Shown here in pieces: positions 17,130 through 25,194 of a stretch of DNA of 64,000 bases. Location of the stretch: NCBI GenBank assembly GCA_963727465.1, contig CAVSGL010000004.1:1-64000 (forward strand), given 5' to 3'. Under the pieces are notes generated by a model that saw nothing but the letters and a program-made list of their open reading frames with translations, did not search any database and had not been told where the DNA came from. Within the stretch, counting starts at the first letter, position 1; each line of letters opens with the position of its first letter. This stretch comes from VRUE01 sp963727465. Lineage in GTDB: Bacteria; Actinomycetota; Thermoleophilia; Solirubrobacterales; 70-9. The position numbers were made by a program, and so were the translations under genes.

Positions 17130-18496
17130 CAGCGCAGCTCCTCCAGGGTTTCCGCGACGCCCTCGAGACCGGCCGAGCGCGAGCCCTTGACCAGGATCGC
17201 GTCGCCCGGCTCGAGCTGGGCGGCAAGCAGCTCGGCCGCCTCCGCGGGGTCGGCGACCAGCTCGTCGGGGTCGTAGTCGCGGGCCGGCTCGCCGACGCCG
17301 ATCAGCACGTCGACGCCCTCGCTGCGGGCGTGGTCGCCGACTTCGCGGTGGAAGGCGGGCGCCTGCGGACCGAGCTCGGCCATCTCACCGAGCACGGCGA
17401 TGCGCCGCTCCCCCTCGAGCGAGGCGAGGTGGTCGAGCGCCGCGCGCATCGAGACCGGGTTGGCGTTGTAGCAGTCGTTGACCAGGACGATCCCTTCGCC
17501 CAGCTCGAGGCGCTCGCCCCGAAAGCGGGAGAATCCTATGCTCGCAGCGCGGTCGGCCATACCCTCGAGCGGCGCCCCCAAAGCAACGCCGGCGCCGATC
17601 GCCGCCAGGGCGTTGGTCAGGTTGTGGCGCTCGGCGAAGGGGAAATGGAAGCGTTCGCGGCCGCTCGGCGTGACGACGAGGGCCTCGGCGACGCCGTCCT
17701 CGACCCGGACCTCGGCAGCGTCGACGTCGCCGCCCGGGCCAAAGCGCAGCAGCGCCGGCGCGGCGGACAGGTGCGGCTCGAGCTCTCCCGCCGCGACGGG
17801 CACGACGGCGGTGCCGTCGGCCGGCAGCGCCGCGAGGATCTCCGCCTTGGCGGCGGCGATCGCCTCGACCGATCCCAGCAGCTCGACGTGGACGGGACCG
17901 ACGTTGGTGATCACCGCGACCTGCGGCTCGGCGATCGCCGCCAGCTCGGCGATCTGGCCGCTGCCCCGCATCGCCATCTCCAGCACGAGCAGATCGGTGT
18001 CCGCGGGCGCTTCCAGCACGGTCAGCGGCAGGCCGATCTCGGTGTTGAGGTTCTCCCGGTTGGCGTGGACCCTGCCCGGCAGCAGCGCCCGGGCGATGTC
18101 CTTGACCGAGGTCTTGCCGACCGAGCCGGTGATGCCGACGACCGGCACGCCGAGCTCGCGCCGCCAGGCGCGGGCGAGCTCCTGAAGCGCGGCGAGCGGA
18201 TCGTCCACGGCGAAGATCCAGCCGCCCCCCCGAGCGCGGTCGAGGTTATCTTCGCTATCCGGAGAAAAGCTCGACCGCGCTGCCGATGGGCCGACGACGG
18301 CGCCCCAGGCGCCGGCCGCCAGCGCCGCCGGGGCGAACTCGCCGCCGTCGACGCGCTCGCCGCGCAGGCCGAAGAAGAGGTCGCCTTCGCCTGCCTCGCC
18401 CGAGTCGATGATCGCGCGCCGCGGCGGGTCGGGCGCGCCGCGGGCGAGAACCTCCGCGCCGATCGCGGCCGCGATCTGCTCGCCGCTGAGGTTCAC
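17129..18496 (-). CDS. murF: UDP-N-acetylmuramoyl-tripeptide--D-alanyl-D-alanine ligase with palindromic insert
   Basis: Adds D-Ala-D-Ala to the peptidoglycan precursor (455 aa). Seen: GEGDLFFGLRGERVDGGEF, Walker-type GITGSVGKTSVKDI, NREN LNTEIGLPLT, LEMAMRGSGQI, VITNVGPVHVE, AIGAGVALG and NDCYNANPVSM. Between AVVGPSA and WIFAVDD about 17 residues (RSSFSPDSEDNLDRA) are encoded by the 45-bp palindrome at 18236-18280, in frame, in a surface region before the ATP domain. It overlaps murE by 4 nt. Confidence 0.96.
   Translation of the reverse strand: MNLSGEQIAAAIGAEVLARGAPDPPRRAIIDSGEAGEGDLFFGLRGERVDGGEFAPAALAAGAWGAVVGPSAARSSFSPDSEDNLDRARGGGWIFAVDDPLAALQELARAWRRELGVPVVGITGSVGKTSVKDIARALLPGRVHANRENLNTEIGLPLTVLEAPADTDLLVLEMAMRGSGQIAELAAIAEPQVAVITNVGPVHVELLGSVEAIAAAKAEILAALPADGTAVVPVAAGELEPHLSAAPALLRFGPGGDVDAAEVRVEDGVAEALVVTPSGRERFHFPFAERHNLTNALAAIGAGVALGAPLEGMADRAASIGFSRFRGERLELGEGIVLVNDCYNANPVSMRAALDHLASLEGERRIAVLGEMAELGPQAPAFHREVGDHARSEGVDVLIGVGEPARDYDPDELVADPAEAAELLAAQLEPGDAILVKGSRSAGLEGVAETLEELR
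18236..18280. repeat. 45-bp palindromic element, copy C (in frame inside murF)
   Basis: Begins CGCGGTCGAG and ends CTCGACCGCG, with CGCTATCCGG in the centre. With one more matching pair of bases on each side it runs 18234-18282. The insertion keeps the murF frame open. Confidence 0.9.
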
Positions 18497-20010
18497 GCCG
18501 AAGCCGCCGCCGGTGGGCTTCCGTCGAGCAGGCTGCGCAACTCCTCGCGGGCGACCTCGCGGTCGTCGAAGGGGATCTTGCGGCCATCCTCGAACTCCTG
18601 CCCCTGCTCGTGCCCCTTGCCGGCGATCACGACGGTGTCACCGGGTCGCGCCCGGGAGACGGCCAGTGCGATCGCGGCGCGGCGATCGACCTCGGTCTCG
18701 ACCTCTCCCCCGCCCTCAGCGCCGGCCGCCACTTCGGCGACGATCGCCTCGGGGTCCTCGGAGCGCGGGTTGTCCGAGGTGACGATCGTCAGATCGGCGC
18801 CCTCCACCCCGGCGCGGCCCATCAGCGGCCGCTTGCCGCGGTCGCGGTCGCCGCCGGCGCCGAGCACGGCGACCACGCGGCCGGCCGTTAGGGCGCGCGC
18901 CGCCCGCAGCACGTTGACCAGCGAGTCGGGAGTGTGGGCGTAATCGACCAACACCGCGAACTCCTGCCCCTCGTCGATCGGCTCGAAACGCCCCGGCGGC
19001 GGCGATGCGTCGGCCAAGGCGGCCACCGCGTCGTCTGGCCTCACGCCAAGCGCCAGCGCCGCGGCAAACGCCCCGAGCGCGTTCTCGACGTTGAACTCCC
19101 CCACAAGCCGCGTGCGCACCCGCACCCCCGCGCCGACGGGACGATTTCCCTCCATATGGGCGTATTTTCGGCCCGTCGGCCCCTGGGTGACGACGAACTC
19201 GGTGCCAGCGGCGCCGAGGCGGACCTCGCTTGCCCTCAGGTCCGCCTCGGCGCCGCTGGCCGAGAACGTCACGCACTCGAATTCCTCCGCCAGGCGCCGC
19301 CCGTAGGGATCGTCGACGTTGACGATCGCCGTCCGCGGTTCCATCTCGAAGAGCAGGCGCTTGGAGCGGAAGTAATCCTCCATGTCGGCATGGAAGTCGA
19401 GGTGGTCCTGGGTCAGGTTGGTGAACAGGGCGACGTCGAAGCGGATCGCGCCCGCGCGGTGCAGGGCCAGCGCGTGCGAGGAGACCTCCATCGCGCAGGC
19501 GGCGTCGCCCCCGTCGAGCATGGTCCGGAACGTCCGCTGTAGGTCGATCGCCTCCGGCGTCGTCCGCTCGACCTCCTGCTCGGCGCCGCCGGCGACCTGC
19601 TTCACCGTCCCCAACAGCCCGCACTGGACACCCGCCGACCCGAGGATCTCGTGCAGCAGGAAAGCGGTGGTCGTCTTCCCGTTCGTGCCGGTGATCCCGG
19701 CCACCCTCAGATCGTCCGTCGGATCGCCAAAGAACCGCGCCGCCAGCGGCGCCATCGCCGCCCGCGCGTCCGCCACAACCACCTGGGCCGCATCCACATC
19801 GAGCTCCCGCTCCACGACCAGCCCCACCGCGCCGGCCTCCACCGCAGCCGCCCCGAACTCATGCCCGTCGACCTTCTCCCCGGGCACGCAAAAGAAGAGC
19901 GTCCCGATCCCGACCTTCCGACTGTCGTAAGCAAGGCCGGCAACGTCAACGGCCCCGTCGCCCACGATCCGCGACTCTCCAGCTGCCGCGGCAAGCTCGT
20001 CCAATCTCAC
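18493..20010 (-). CDS. murE: UDP-MurNAc-tripeptide synthetase (meso-diaminopimelate type) with palindromic insert
   Basis: Adds meso-diaminopimelate to UDP-MurNAc-dipeptide (505 aa). Seen: LAYDSRKVGIGTLFFCVPG, GITGTNGKTTTAFL, MEVSSHAL, FTNLTQDHLDFH, VDYAHTPDSL, GAGGDRDRGKRPLMG and TSDNPRSEDP, where DNPR marks m-DAP specificity. Near residues 277-293 a segment GRKYAHMEGNRPVG is encoded by the 49-bp palindrome at 19132-19180, in the loop before RTRLVGEFNVENAL. I choose the GTG at 20010, preceded by TAGAAT with a 7-nt gap; the frame is open to 20166, which would overrun a long hairpin. Confidence 0.95.
   Translation of the reverse strand: MRLDELAAAAGESRIVGDGAVDVAGLAYDSRKVGIGTLFFCVPGEKVDGHEFGAAAVEAGAVGLVVERELDVDAAQVVVADARAAMAPLAARFFGDPTDDLRVAGITGTNGKTTTAFLLHEILGSAGVQCGLLGTVKQVAGGAEQEVERTTPEAIDLQRTFRTMLDGGDAACAMEVSSHALALHRAGAIRFDVALFTNLTQDHLDFHADMEDYFRSKRLLFEMEPRTAIVNVDDPYGRRLAEEFECVTFSASGAEADLRASEVRLGAAGTEFVVTQGPTGRKYAHMEGNRPVGAGVRVRTRLVGEFNVENALGAFAAALALGVRPDDAVAALADASPPPGRFEPIDEGQEFAVLVDYAHTPDSLVNVLRAARALTAGRVVAVLGAGGDRDRGKRPLMGRAGVEGADLTIVTSDNPRSEDPEAIVAEVAAGAEGGGEVETEVDRRAAIALAVSRARPGDTVVIAGKGHEQGQEFEDGRKIPFDDREVAREELRSLLDGSPPAAASA
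19132..19180. repeat. 49-bp palindromic element, copy 2 (in frame inside murE)
   Basis: GCCGACGGG and CCCGTCGGC arms as in copy 1; differs from copy 1 at only three positions inside. It adds about 16 residues to MurE. Confidence 0.9.
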
Positions 20011-20017
20011 GGCGGCG

Positions 20018-20023
20018 ATTCTA
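20018..20023 (-). promoter_or_regulatory. TANNNT -10 box for leaderless murE transcript
   Basis: Minus-strand TAGAAT ends 7 nt before the GTG at 20010. It suggests an internal promoter inside the division cluster. Confidence 0.5.
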
Positions 20024-20055
20024 GGCGGGCGGTCGGGTGCCGCCGGCTCGGACGA

Positions 20056-20179
20056 GGCGGGCGATCGGGTGGCCCTCCAGCGCAGCGGCGTCCGTTTTTC
20101 GCCCCAACAACTCCCTCGGACGGCCACCAACTCGCAGGCGAAAAACCCAGCCAGCAGGAGGGCCACCCGGTCGCCCGCC
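20056..20179 (-). repeat. Nested 124-bp hairpin between ftsI and murE
   Basis: Outer arms 20056-20078 and 20157-20179 match over 23 nt with one mismatch. Inside, GTTTTTCGCC (20094-20103) pairs with GGCGAAAAAC (20137-20146). It occupies most of the 195-nt gap after ftsI. It could attenuate transcription from ftsI, or be a small mobile element. Confidence 0.75.
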
Positions 20180-20205
20180 CCTCGCAGCCGTCCCGTCCCT
20201 TTCGC

Positions 20206-21858
20206 CTATTCCTGTGGAACCCCGAGATAGGGAAGCGCGAACCCCGCGATCTTGCCGAACGCCGGCGCCGCCACCGACCCTCCGTAGATGTCTCCCTGCG
20301 GCTGGTCGACGATCACCGCGACGAGCAGGCGCGGGTCCTGCGCCGGGGCGAAGCCGATGAACGAGGCGACGTACTTGGTTTCCGAGTAGGTGCCGTCTTC
20401 GGCCACCTGCGCGGTGCCGGTCTTGCCGGCCAGGGTGTAGCCGGGGACGCTGACCGCGGACGCGGTTCCGCCGGCTTCGAGCACGCCCTCGAGCATCGTC
20501 CGCACCTGTTCGGCGACGAGCGGCTTGATCACGCGATGTCCGTGCGGCTCGGGCACGGCTTCGTCGCCGATCCGCTCGACCAGCTGCGGTGGGCGCAGCA
20601 TGCCGCCGTTGGCGATCGCCGCGTAGCCGGCGACCATCTGCATCGGCGTCACCGAGAGCCCCTGGCCCATCGGCAGGTTGCCCATCGTCGAGCCGGAGTA
20701 TTCGTCGAGCTTCGGCACGATCCCCACTTCCTCGCCGGGGAACTGGACGCCGGTCCGGCGGCCGAAGCCGAAGCGGTCGATCCACTTGCTGAAGCGGGTG
20801 GATCCGAGCTGGAGCCCGATCTCGACCGCGCCGATGTTCGAGGACTTGGCGAGGATTTCGGCCACGGTCAGGTTCTCCGTGCCGTGTTCCTCGGCGTCTT
20901 CGATCGTGCGATCGGCGACCTGTAACGAGGGCGGGATCGTGAAGCCGCTGGTCGGCGTGACGGCGCCTTCCTCCAGCGCCGCCGAGACGGTGAACGCCTT
21001 GAAGGTCGAGCCGGGCTCGTAGTTGAAGCCGGTCGCCCGTTCGAGCAGGTCTTCGGGCGCGGTGTTTTCGAGGTCGGCCGGGTCGACCGGCGGCCAGTTG
21101 GCGAGCGCCAGGAGCTGCGAGTTGCGCGGGTCCATGACGATCGCCGTCGCCCCCTTCGGCGCGTACGTTTCGCCGACTTCGCTCAGCACCCGTTCGGTCT
21201 TCTTCTCGATCGCCGGGTCGAGGGTGAGGCGCAGCGCCTCGCCGTCGCTGGCTTCCTTGACCGTTTCCAGCCGGATCGGTTCGCCGAGCGCGTCGTTGAC
21301 GACGTGCCTTTCGCCGTCGCTGCCGCGCAGCACCGCATCCTCGCCGGACTCGAGGCCGCTGAGTCCCTTGCCGTCGTCGCCGACGGCGCCGATCGTCTGA
21401 CCGGCCAGGTCGCCCTGGGGGTAGGTGCGCCGGCTGTCCGGGAGCTCGCCGATCCCGGCCAATTCCAGTCGTTCCACCCTGGCCGCGCTCGGCAGGTCGA
21501 CCTTGCGGGCAACGTAGGAGAAGCCCGATTCCTCGGTCAGGCTCTTCAGCACCTCGCCCTGTTCGAGGCCGAGGATCCGCGCCAGCTTCGCCGCGGTCCG
21601 CGGCGGGTTCTTCACCTGGTAGGGGGTCGCGTAGATCGTCTTCGCATCTTCGGAGACGGCGAGCGGGTTGCCGAAGCGGTCGAGCACGCTGCCGCGCAGG
21701 CCCGGCACGGTGACGACGTCGGTCTGCTGGTAGGCGGCCTCAGAGGCGAGCTTCGCCCCCTGCACCCCCTGTAGCCAGAAGGCGCGCCCGGCGATGACGA
21801 GGAAGCAGAGCAGGAATCCGGCGAAGAGCAGACCGATCCGGCGCTCGATCGTGCGCAT
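20206..21858 (-). CDS. ftsI: Division transpeptidase, class B penicillin-binding protein (FtsI)
   Basis: Septal peptidoglycan transpeptidase (550 aa). An N-terminal membrane anchor (LLFAGFLLCFLVIAGRAFWLQ) is followed by the dimerisation domain starting GLRGSVLDRFGNPLA, then the penicillin-binding domain with GSTFK (active serine), SSN, and KTGTAQ. The late loop YVASFIGFAPA is typical of FtsI. At 550 aa it has no PASTA domain. Glu codons are a mix of GAA and GAG, more GAA than in murE. It starts 4 nt after the ftsL-like stop, so coupling is likely. Confidence 0.94.
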   Translation of the reverse strand: MRTIERRIGLLFAGFLLCFLVIAGRAFWLQGVQGAKLASEAAYQQTDVVTVPGLRGSVLDRFGNPLAVSEDAKTIYATPYQVKNPPRTAAKLARILGLEQGEVLKSLTEESGFSYVARKVDLPSAARVERLELAGIGELPDSRRTYPQGDLAGQTIGAVGDDGKGLSGLESGEDAVLRGSDGERHVVNDALGEPIRLETVKEASDGEALRLTLDPAIEKKTERVLSEVGETYAPKGATAIVMDPRNSQLLALANWPPVDPADLENTAPEDLLERATGFNYEPGSTFKAFTVSAALEEGAVTPTSGFTIPPSLQVADRTIEDAEEHGTENLTVAEILAKSSNIGAVEIGLQLGSTRFSKWIDRFGFGRRTGVQFPGEEVGIVPKLDEYSGSTMGNLPMGQGLSVTPMQMVAGYAAIANGGMLRPPQLVERIGDEAVPEPHGHRVIKPLVAEQVRTMLEGVLEAGGTASAVSVPGYTLAGKTGTAQVAEDGTYSETKYVASFIGFAPAQDPRLLVAVIVDQPQGDIYGGSVAAPAFGKIAGFALPYLGVPQE

Positions 21859-21862
21859 CGGG

Positions 21863-22393
21863 TCAGTAGGCCGCCCCGGCCGCCGCCAGGCGCTGCGCGG
21901 CGGTCGCGATGTCGCGCGGGTCGGCGCGGACGACGCCGACGTTCTCGGTGGCAGCCGCGCGGAGGCCGAGCGCGCCGGCCTCGTGGGCGATCCGCCCGGC
22001 GCCCGACTTCTGCGCGTCGCGGCTGCGCAGGATCGAGTTCTCTTCGTCGAGCGCCTGGACGTTCTGGTCGATGTGGCCGGCGCCGGCGGCGAGGCTGAGC
22101 GTGATCACGTTGAGCGCGACGATTCCGGCCAGCAGCACGCCGAGCACGGCGATCCAGGCGCGGCCGCGGGTCAGGCGCACGATCAGGCTCGAGTCGGGCA
22201 GGCCGCGCACGGCGCTGGCCGTGCCGACCGCGATCGGGATCAGCTGGCCGCCGGGGCGGCGCGCCGGGGTCCGCGCGGGAGTGCGCTTGCGCTGAGGCGC
22301 CCTTGCCGGCGCCACGGCGAGCGCCCGCTTGCGGCGCGAAGCGCGAGCCGGAGAGGCGGCGCTGCGGCGCGCGGCGGTCGCGGCGGCGGCCAT
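21863..22393 (-). CDS. ftsL: FtsL-like septum protein
   Basis: Small bitopic division protein (176 aa): an Ala/Arg/Lys/Pro-rich cytoplasmic N-terminus of about 75 residues, one membrane helix (WIAVLGVLLAGIVALNVITLSLA), then a short coiled coil (NVQALDEENSILRSRDAQK) and a C-terminal extracytoplasmic part. Sequence identity to FtsL is low, as always in this family; the call rests on topology and position between rsmH and ftsI. The ATG at 22393 overlaps the rsmH stop by one base (TGATG). Confidence 0.8.
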   Translation of the reverse strand: MAAAATAARRSAASPARASRRKRALAVAPARAPQRKRTPARTPARRPGGQLIPIAVGTASAVRGLPDSSLIVRLTRGRAWIAVLGVLLAGIVALNVITLSLAAGAGHIDQNVQALDEENSILRSRDAQKSGAGRIAHEAGALGLRAAATENVGVVRADPRDIATAAQRLAAAGAAY

Positions 22394-23340
22394 CAGGCGG
22401 CGCTCCCGAGGCTCTGGGCCGCGGCGATCTTCACCGCGGCGCGCAGGTGGGCGGATTTGGAGCGCGGGTTGGTCGCCACCTCGGCCGCCTCCGGCGCGAT
22501 CGCGCGCCGCGTCAGCAGCTCGGCTTCGGGCTCGCGCCCGCAGGTGCAGACCGGCAGCTCCGGCGGGCAGACGCAACCGCGCGCGCGGTCGGCGAGGAAC
22601 CGCTTGACGCGACGGTCCTCCAGCGAGTGGAAGGAGATCGCCGCCAGGCGGCCGCCGAGCGGCAGCATCGACCAGGCGGTTGGCAGTCCGTCGTCGAGCG
22701 CGTCCAGCTCCCCGTTGACGGCGATGCGGATCGCCTGAAAGGTCCGCTTGGCCGGGTGGCCGCCGCCGAAGCGCGCCGAGGCGGGCATGCCGGCCTTGAC
22801 CGCGGCGACGAGCTCCGAGGTGGTCCGCAGGGGGCGCCGTCGCACGACCTCGCGGGCGATCCCGCCCGCGTAGCGCTCCTCGCCGAAGCGGCGCAGGACC
22901 TGGGCGATGCGCGACTCGGGCCACTCGTTGACCAGGTCGGCGGCGCTGAACTCCTGCCGCGCGTCCATCCGCATGTCGAGCGGCGCGTCGTAGGAATAGG
23001 AGAATCCCCGCTCGCCGGTGTCGACCTGCATCGAGGAGATTCCGAGGTCCATATAGATCATGTCTGGGCGGATGCCTTCGCCGCGCAGGGTGCGAAGCCC
23101 TGCCGAGTAGTCGGACCCGAGAAATCGCGACTTGCAGGGACTTTCCGCGGCGAAGCGCTCGAAACGGCTTTCCGCTGCGGGATCGCGGTCGATCCCGATC
23201 AGCGTCCCCTGCGGACCCAGCGCGGCGGCGATGCGCCGCGCGTGGCCACCGCCGCCAAAGGTGCAGTCGACCGCGACCTGGCCCGGCTCGGGCGCCAGCA
23301 GCTCGGTCAACTCGTCGGCGAGTACCGGCTCGTGGCTCAT
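22393..23340 (-). CDS. rsmH: 16S rRNA (cytosine-1402-N4)-methyltransferase
   Basis: Methylates C1402 in the ribosomal P site. From the ATG at 23340: MSHEPVLADELTELL, AdoMet motif VDCTFGGGGHA, DRDPAAE, IYMDLGISSMQVD, RGFSYSYDAPLDMRM, RRPLRTTSELV and HPAKRTFQAIRIAVN. 315 aa, normal. A second possible start at 23427, 2 nt after the mraZ stop, would add 29 residues that include the whole 49-bp palindrome (TGRKHAYMAGNRPVG). The frame is open through it, so the element may either lengthen RsmH or form its leader. Confidence 0.95.
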   Translation of the reverse strand: MSHEPVLADELTELLAPEPGQVAVDCTFGGGGHARRIAAALGPQGTLIGIDRDPAAESRFERFAAESPCKSRFLGSDYSAGLRTLRGEGIRPDMIYMDLGISSMQVDTGERGFSYSYDAPLDMRMDARQEFSAADLVNEWPESRIAQVLRRFGEERYAGGIAREVVRRRPLRTTSELVAAVKAGMPASARFGGGHPAKRTFQAIRIAVNGELDALDDGLPTAWSMLPLGGRLAAISFHSLEDRRVKRFLADRARGCVCPPELPVCTCGREPEAELLTRRAIAPEAAEVATNPRSKSAHLRAAVKIAAAQSLGSAA

Positions 23341-23346
23341 CTCGAT

Positions 23347-23395
23347 GCCGACGGGCCTATTTCCCGCCATATAGGCGTGTTTTCGTCCCGTCGGC
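23347..23395. repeat. 49-bp palindromic element, copy 3 (at the rsmH start)
   Basis: Same GCCGACGGG and CCCGTCGGC arms. Lies between the two possible start codons of rsmH. Read in the rsmH frame it encodes the same kind of peptide as in murE. Confidence 0.9.
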
Positions 23396-23429
23396 GGGAT
23401 GTCGTGGAGGCTGGCATGGAGGGTCATAT

Positions 23430-23873
23430 TCAGGCAGGCGCTCCGGTCGCGGCCAGGCCCTCGGCGATCTCGGGGGCGGTGGAGTCGAGCTCCTGCTCCT
23501 GCTTCGCCCAGGCCTCGGCGTTCCAGATCTCGAGGTACTCGCCGGCGCCGATCACGACGCAGGGGCCGGCGAGGCCGGCGTGCTCGATCAGCGGCTTGGG
23601 GACCCGGATGCGGCCGGCCGAGTCGAGCGTCTCGTCGAAGGAGCCGCCGTGGAAGCGGCGGCGCAGGCTGCGGGCGTCCTTGCCGAATGGGCTGTGCGGC
23701 GAGAGGAAGCGCTCGGAGAGCTGCTCGAACTCGTCGGTCGTGTGCACCCAGACGCAGGGGTCGAAGCCTTTGGAGAGAACGATCCCGTCGGAGAGCGCGG
23801 CGCGAAAACGCGAGGGAACCGTGAGGCGGTCCTTCGAGTCGAGGCTGTGCTCGTAAAGGCCCCGAAATGCCAT
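23430..23873 (-). CDS. mraZ: Transcriptional regulator MraZ
   Basis: AbrB-fold regulator that heads the division and cell-wall cluster and represses it (147 aa). Two MraZ half-domains are visible: FRGLYEHSLDSKDRLTVPSRFRAAL, and DETLDSAGRIRVPKPLIEHAGL. The C-terminal tail after residue 130 is acidic and short. Its ATG is preceded by GAAAGGA. Three 10-bp-spaced repeats about 100 nt upstream look like its own operator. Confidence 0.96.
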   Translation of the reverse strand: MAFRGLYEHSLDSKDRLTVPSRFRAALSDGIVLSKGFDPCVWVHTTDEFEQLSERFLSPHSPFGKDARSLRRRFHGGSFDETLDSAGRIRVPKPLIEHAGLAGPCVVIGAGEYLEIWNAEAWAKQEQELDSTAPEIAEGLAATGAPA

Positions 23874-23970
23874 CCCCTCGGTGTCCTTTCTGCGGGCTGG
23901 GAAGAGAGTTGGGACCGGAGTGATGAGGTGGGAGGAGCCTCACCACCCCGGTCCCTGGGCTTCAACTCGC

Positions 23971-24000
23971 GGACCACCCTACCCCACTTTCTCCCACTTT
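23971..24000 (-). promoter_or_regulatory. Triple MraZ box overlapping the cluster promoter
   Basis: The minus strand reads AAAGTGGGAG, AAAGTGGGGT, AGGGTGGTCC: three direct repeats with exact 10-bp spacing. Known MraZ sites are GTGG-type repeats with such helical phasing. A possible -10, TAGGGT (23981-23976), lies within the repeats, so bound MraZ would block transcription. Confidence 0.7.
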
Positions 24001-24068
24001 GCAACACGACCCCAAACGGGCGCCCCAAATCGCAACTTCGGTTGCAGCAGCGGAGACCGGCCCAAGCC

Positions 24069-24113
24069 CGCGGTCGAGGTTTTGATCGCTATCCGGCGAA
24101 AAGCTCTACCGCG
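24069..24113. repeat. 45-bp palindromic element, copy D
   Basis: CGCGGTCGAG at one end and CTCTACCGCG at the other, with CGCTATCCGG in the centre. Lies in the divergent gap between mraZ and the gene at 24134, just before the latter's -10 box. Confidence 0.9.
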
Positions 24114-24119
24114 GGTCGT

Positions 24120-24125
24120 TAGGGT
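24120..24125 (+). promoter_or_regulatory. TANNNT -10 box for leaderless transcript
   Basis: TAGGGT with an 8-nt gap before the ATG at 24134. Confidence 0.5.
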
Positions 24126-24133
24126 GCGGGCGG

Positions 24134-24988
24134 ATGAACCGGCTCGAGCGGCCGCCGGCCGCCCTCCCCGACGACGCCGACGACCTGCGCGGCTTCTACT
24201 TCAAGCTGCTGCTGGGCAAGGCGGGCACCCAGGCCGCGCTGGCGGCGGGAGCGATCGTCGCCGCGGTGATCGGAGCCGCGGTTGCCGGCCCCGGCATCGG
24301 CGCCGCGGGCTTCATCGCCGGCCTGCTGATCGGCCTCGTGGTCGTCTTCGCAATCGCCGACTCGCGCTCCGAGGACGCCTTCTTCGAGATCTACGGCGAG
24401 CAGCGCAACATGGCCGTCTACGGCAGGAGCCAGTTGCCGCAGACGACGCCGCTGCTGCGCAAGGGTGACGACCGCTACGCGGAGCACACCCTGGAAGGCC
24501 CGCTCGGCGACGGGGTCGACGGGCTGCTCGCGCTCTACACCTACGAGGAGGAGTCGACCGACTCCGACGGCAACCGGGACACCAGCTACCACTACTACAC
24601 GGTCGGCATCGCCGAGGTGCCCGAGTGCGCCGGTTTCGTCCCCGAGCTCTACTGCCAGCGCAAGTTCGGCCTGCGGGCGCTCGAGGGTCTCGAGGACGTC
24701 TTCCGCCGTTCGAAAGAGCGGGTCAAGCTGGAGAGCGAGGCGCTCGACGAGCGCTACGAGATCTTCGCCGGCAAGCAGCAGGACCCCAACTGGCTGCGCC
24801 AGCTCTTCTCCCCCACCTTCATCGTCTGGCTGGCCGAAGCGCCGCCCGAGAAGTTCGCCTTCGAGCTCGTCGACGGCAACCTCTGCTGCTACCTCAGCGG
24901 CCACAAGAAGACCGCCGCGCAGCTCGACATCCTCCGCGCCTGCGCCGCCAAGGTCGCCACCCGCCTGCGCGAGGAGGCACTGGAGTAG
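24134..24988 (+). CDS. Membrane protein of unknown function
   Basis: 284 aa. After about 30 residues (DDADDLRGFYFKLLLGKAGTQ) come two adjacent membrane helices (AALAAGAIVAAVIGAAVAGPGIGAAGF and GLLIGLVVVFAIA) and a cytoplasmic domain of about 210 residues. The latter contains LYTYEEESTDSDG, HYYTVGIAEVP, RYEIFAGKQQDPNWLRQLFSPTFIVWL and LVDGNLCCYL, which resemble the soluble part of DUF3137-like proteins, but I cannot assign a family firmly. It is divergent from mraZ and its transcript looks leaderless. No enzyme motif is seen. Confidence 0.75.
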   Translation: MNRLERPPAALPDDADDLRGFYFKLLLGKAGTQAALAAGAIVAAVIGAAVAGPGIGAAGFIAGLLIGLVVVFAIADSRSEDAFFEIYGEQRNMAVYGRSQLPQTTPLLRKGDDRYAEHTLEGPLGDGVDGLLALYTYEEESTDSDGNRDTSYHYYTVGIAEVPECAGFVPELYCQRKFGLRALEGLEDVFRRSKERVKLESEALDERYEIFAGKQQDPNWLRQLFSPTFIVWLAEAPPEKFAFELVDGNLCCYLSGHKKTAAQLDILRACAAKVATRLREEALE

Positions 24989-25005
24989 CAGTCAGGCTGT
25001 TCGTC

Positions 25006-25185
25006 CTACTCCGAGCCTCGGGGAAAGGGTCCGATGAGGGCTTCGAGGTGTCTGCGAGATTTCTCCGAGAACTCGCTGGCTCTTTCGAGATGTTTCCGGG
25101 ACCGGGCAATGTTGGCGCGGATCTCGCGCAGATTCTCTCGTGACCGCTCCAACTGCGCCTCGAATTCTTCTGTCTGGCGATCCAT
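25006..25185 (-). CDS. 59-residue coiled-coil protein
   Basis: Short gene read from the ATG at 25185 to the TAG at 25006. The peptide is highly charged and almost wholly helical (TEEFEAQLERSRENLREIR, then SRKHLERASEFSEKSRRHLEAL), ending IGPFPRGSE. It begins 9 nt after the stop of the interrupted membrane protein gene upstream, so the two were probably an operon. Codon use and the heptad pattern support a real protein. Function unknown; it may bind the coiled-coil end of its neighbour. Confidence 0.6.
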   Translation of the reverse strand: MDRQTEEFEAQLERSRENLREIRANIARSRKHLERASEFSEKSRRHLEALIGPFPRGSE

Positions 25186-25194
25186 ACGTTTAGT

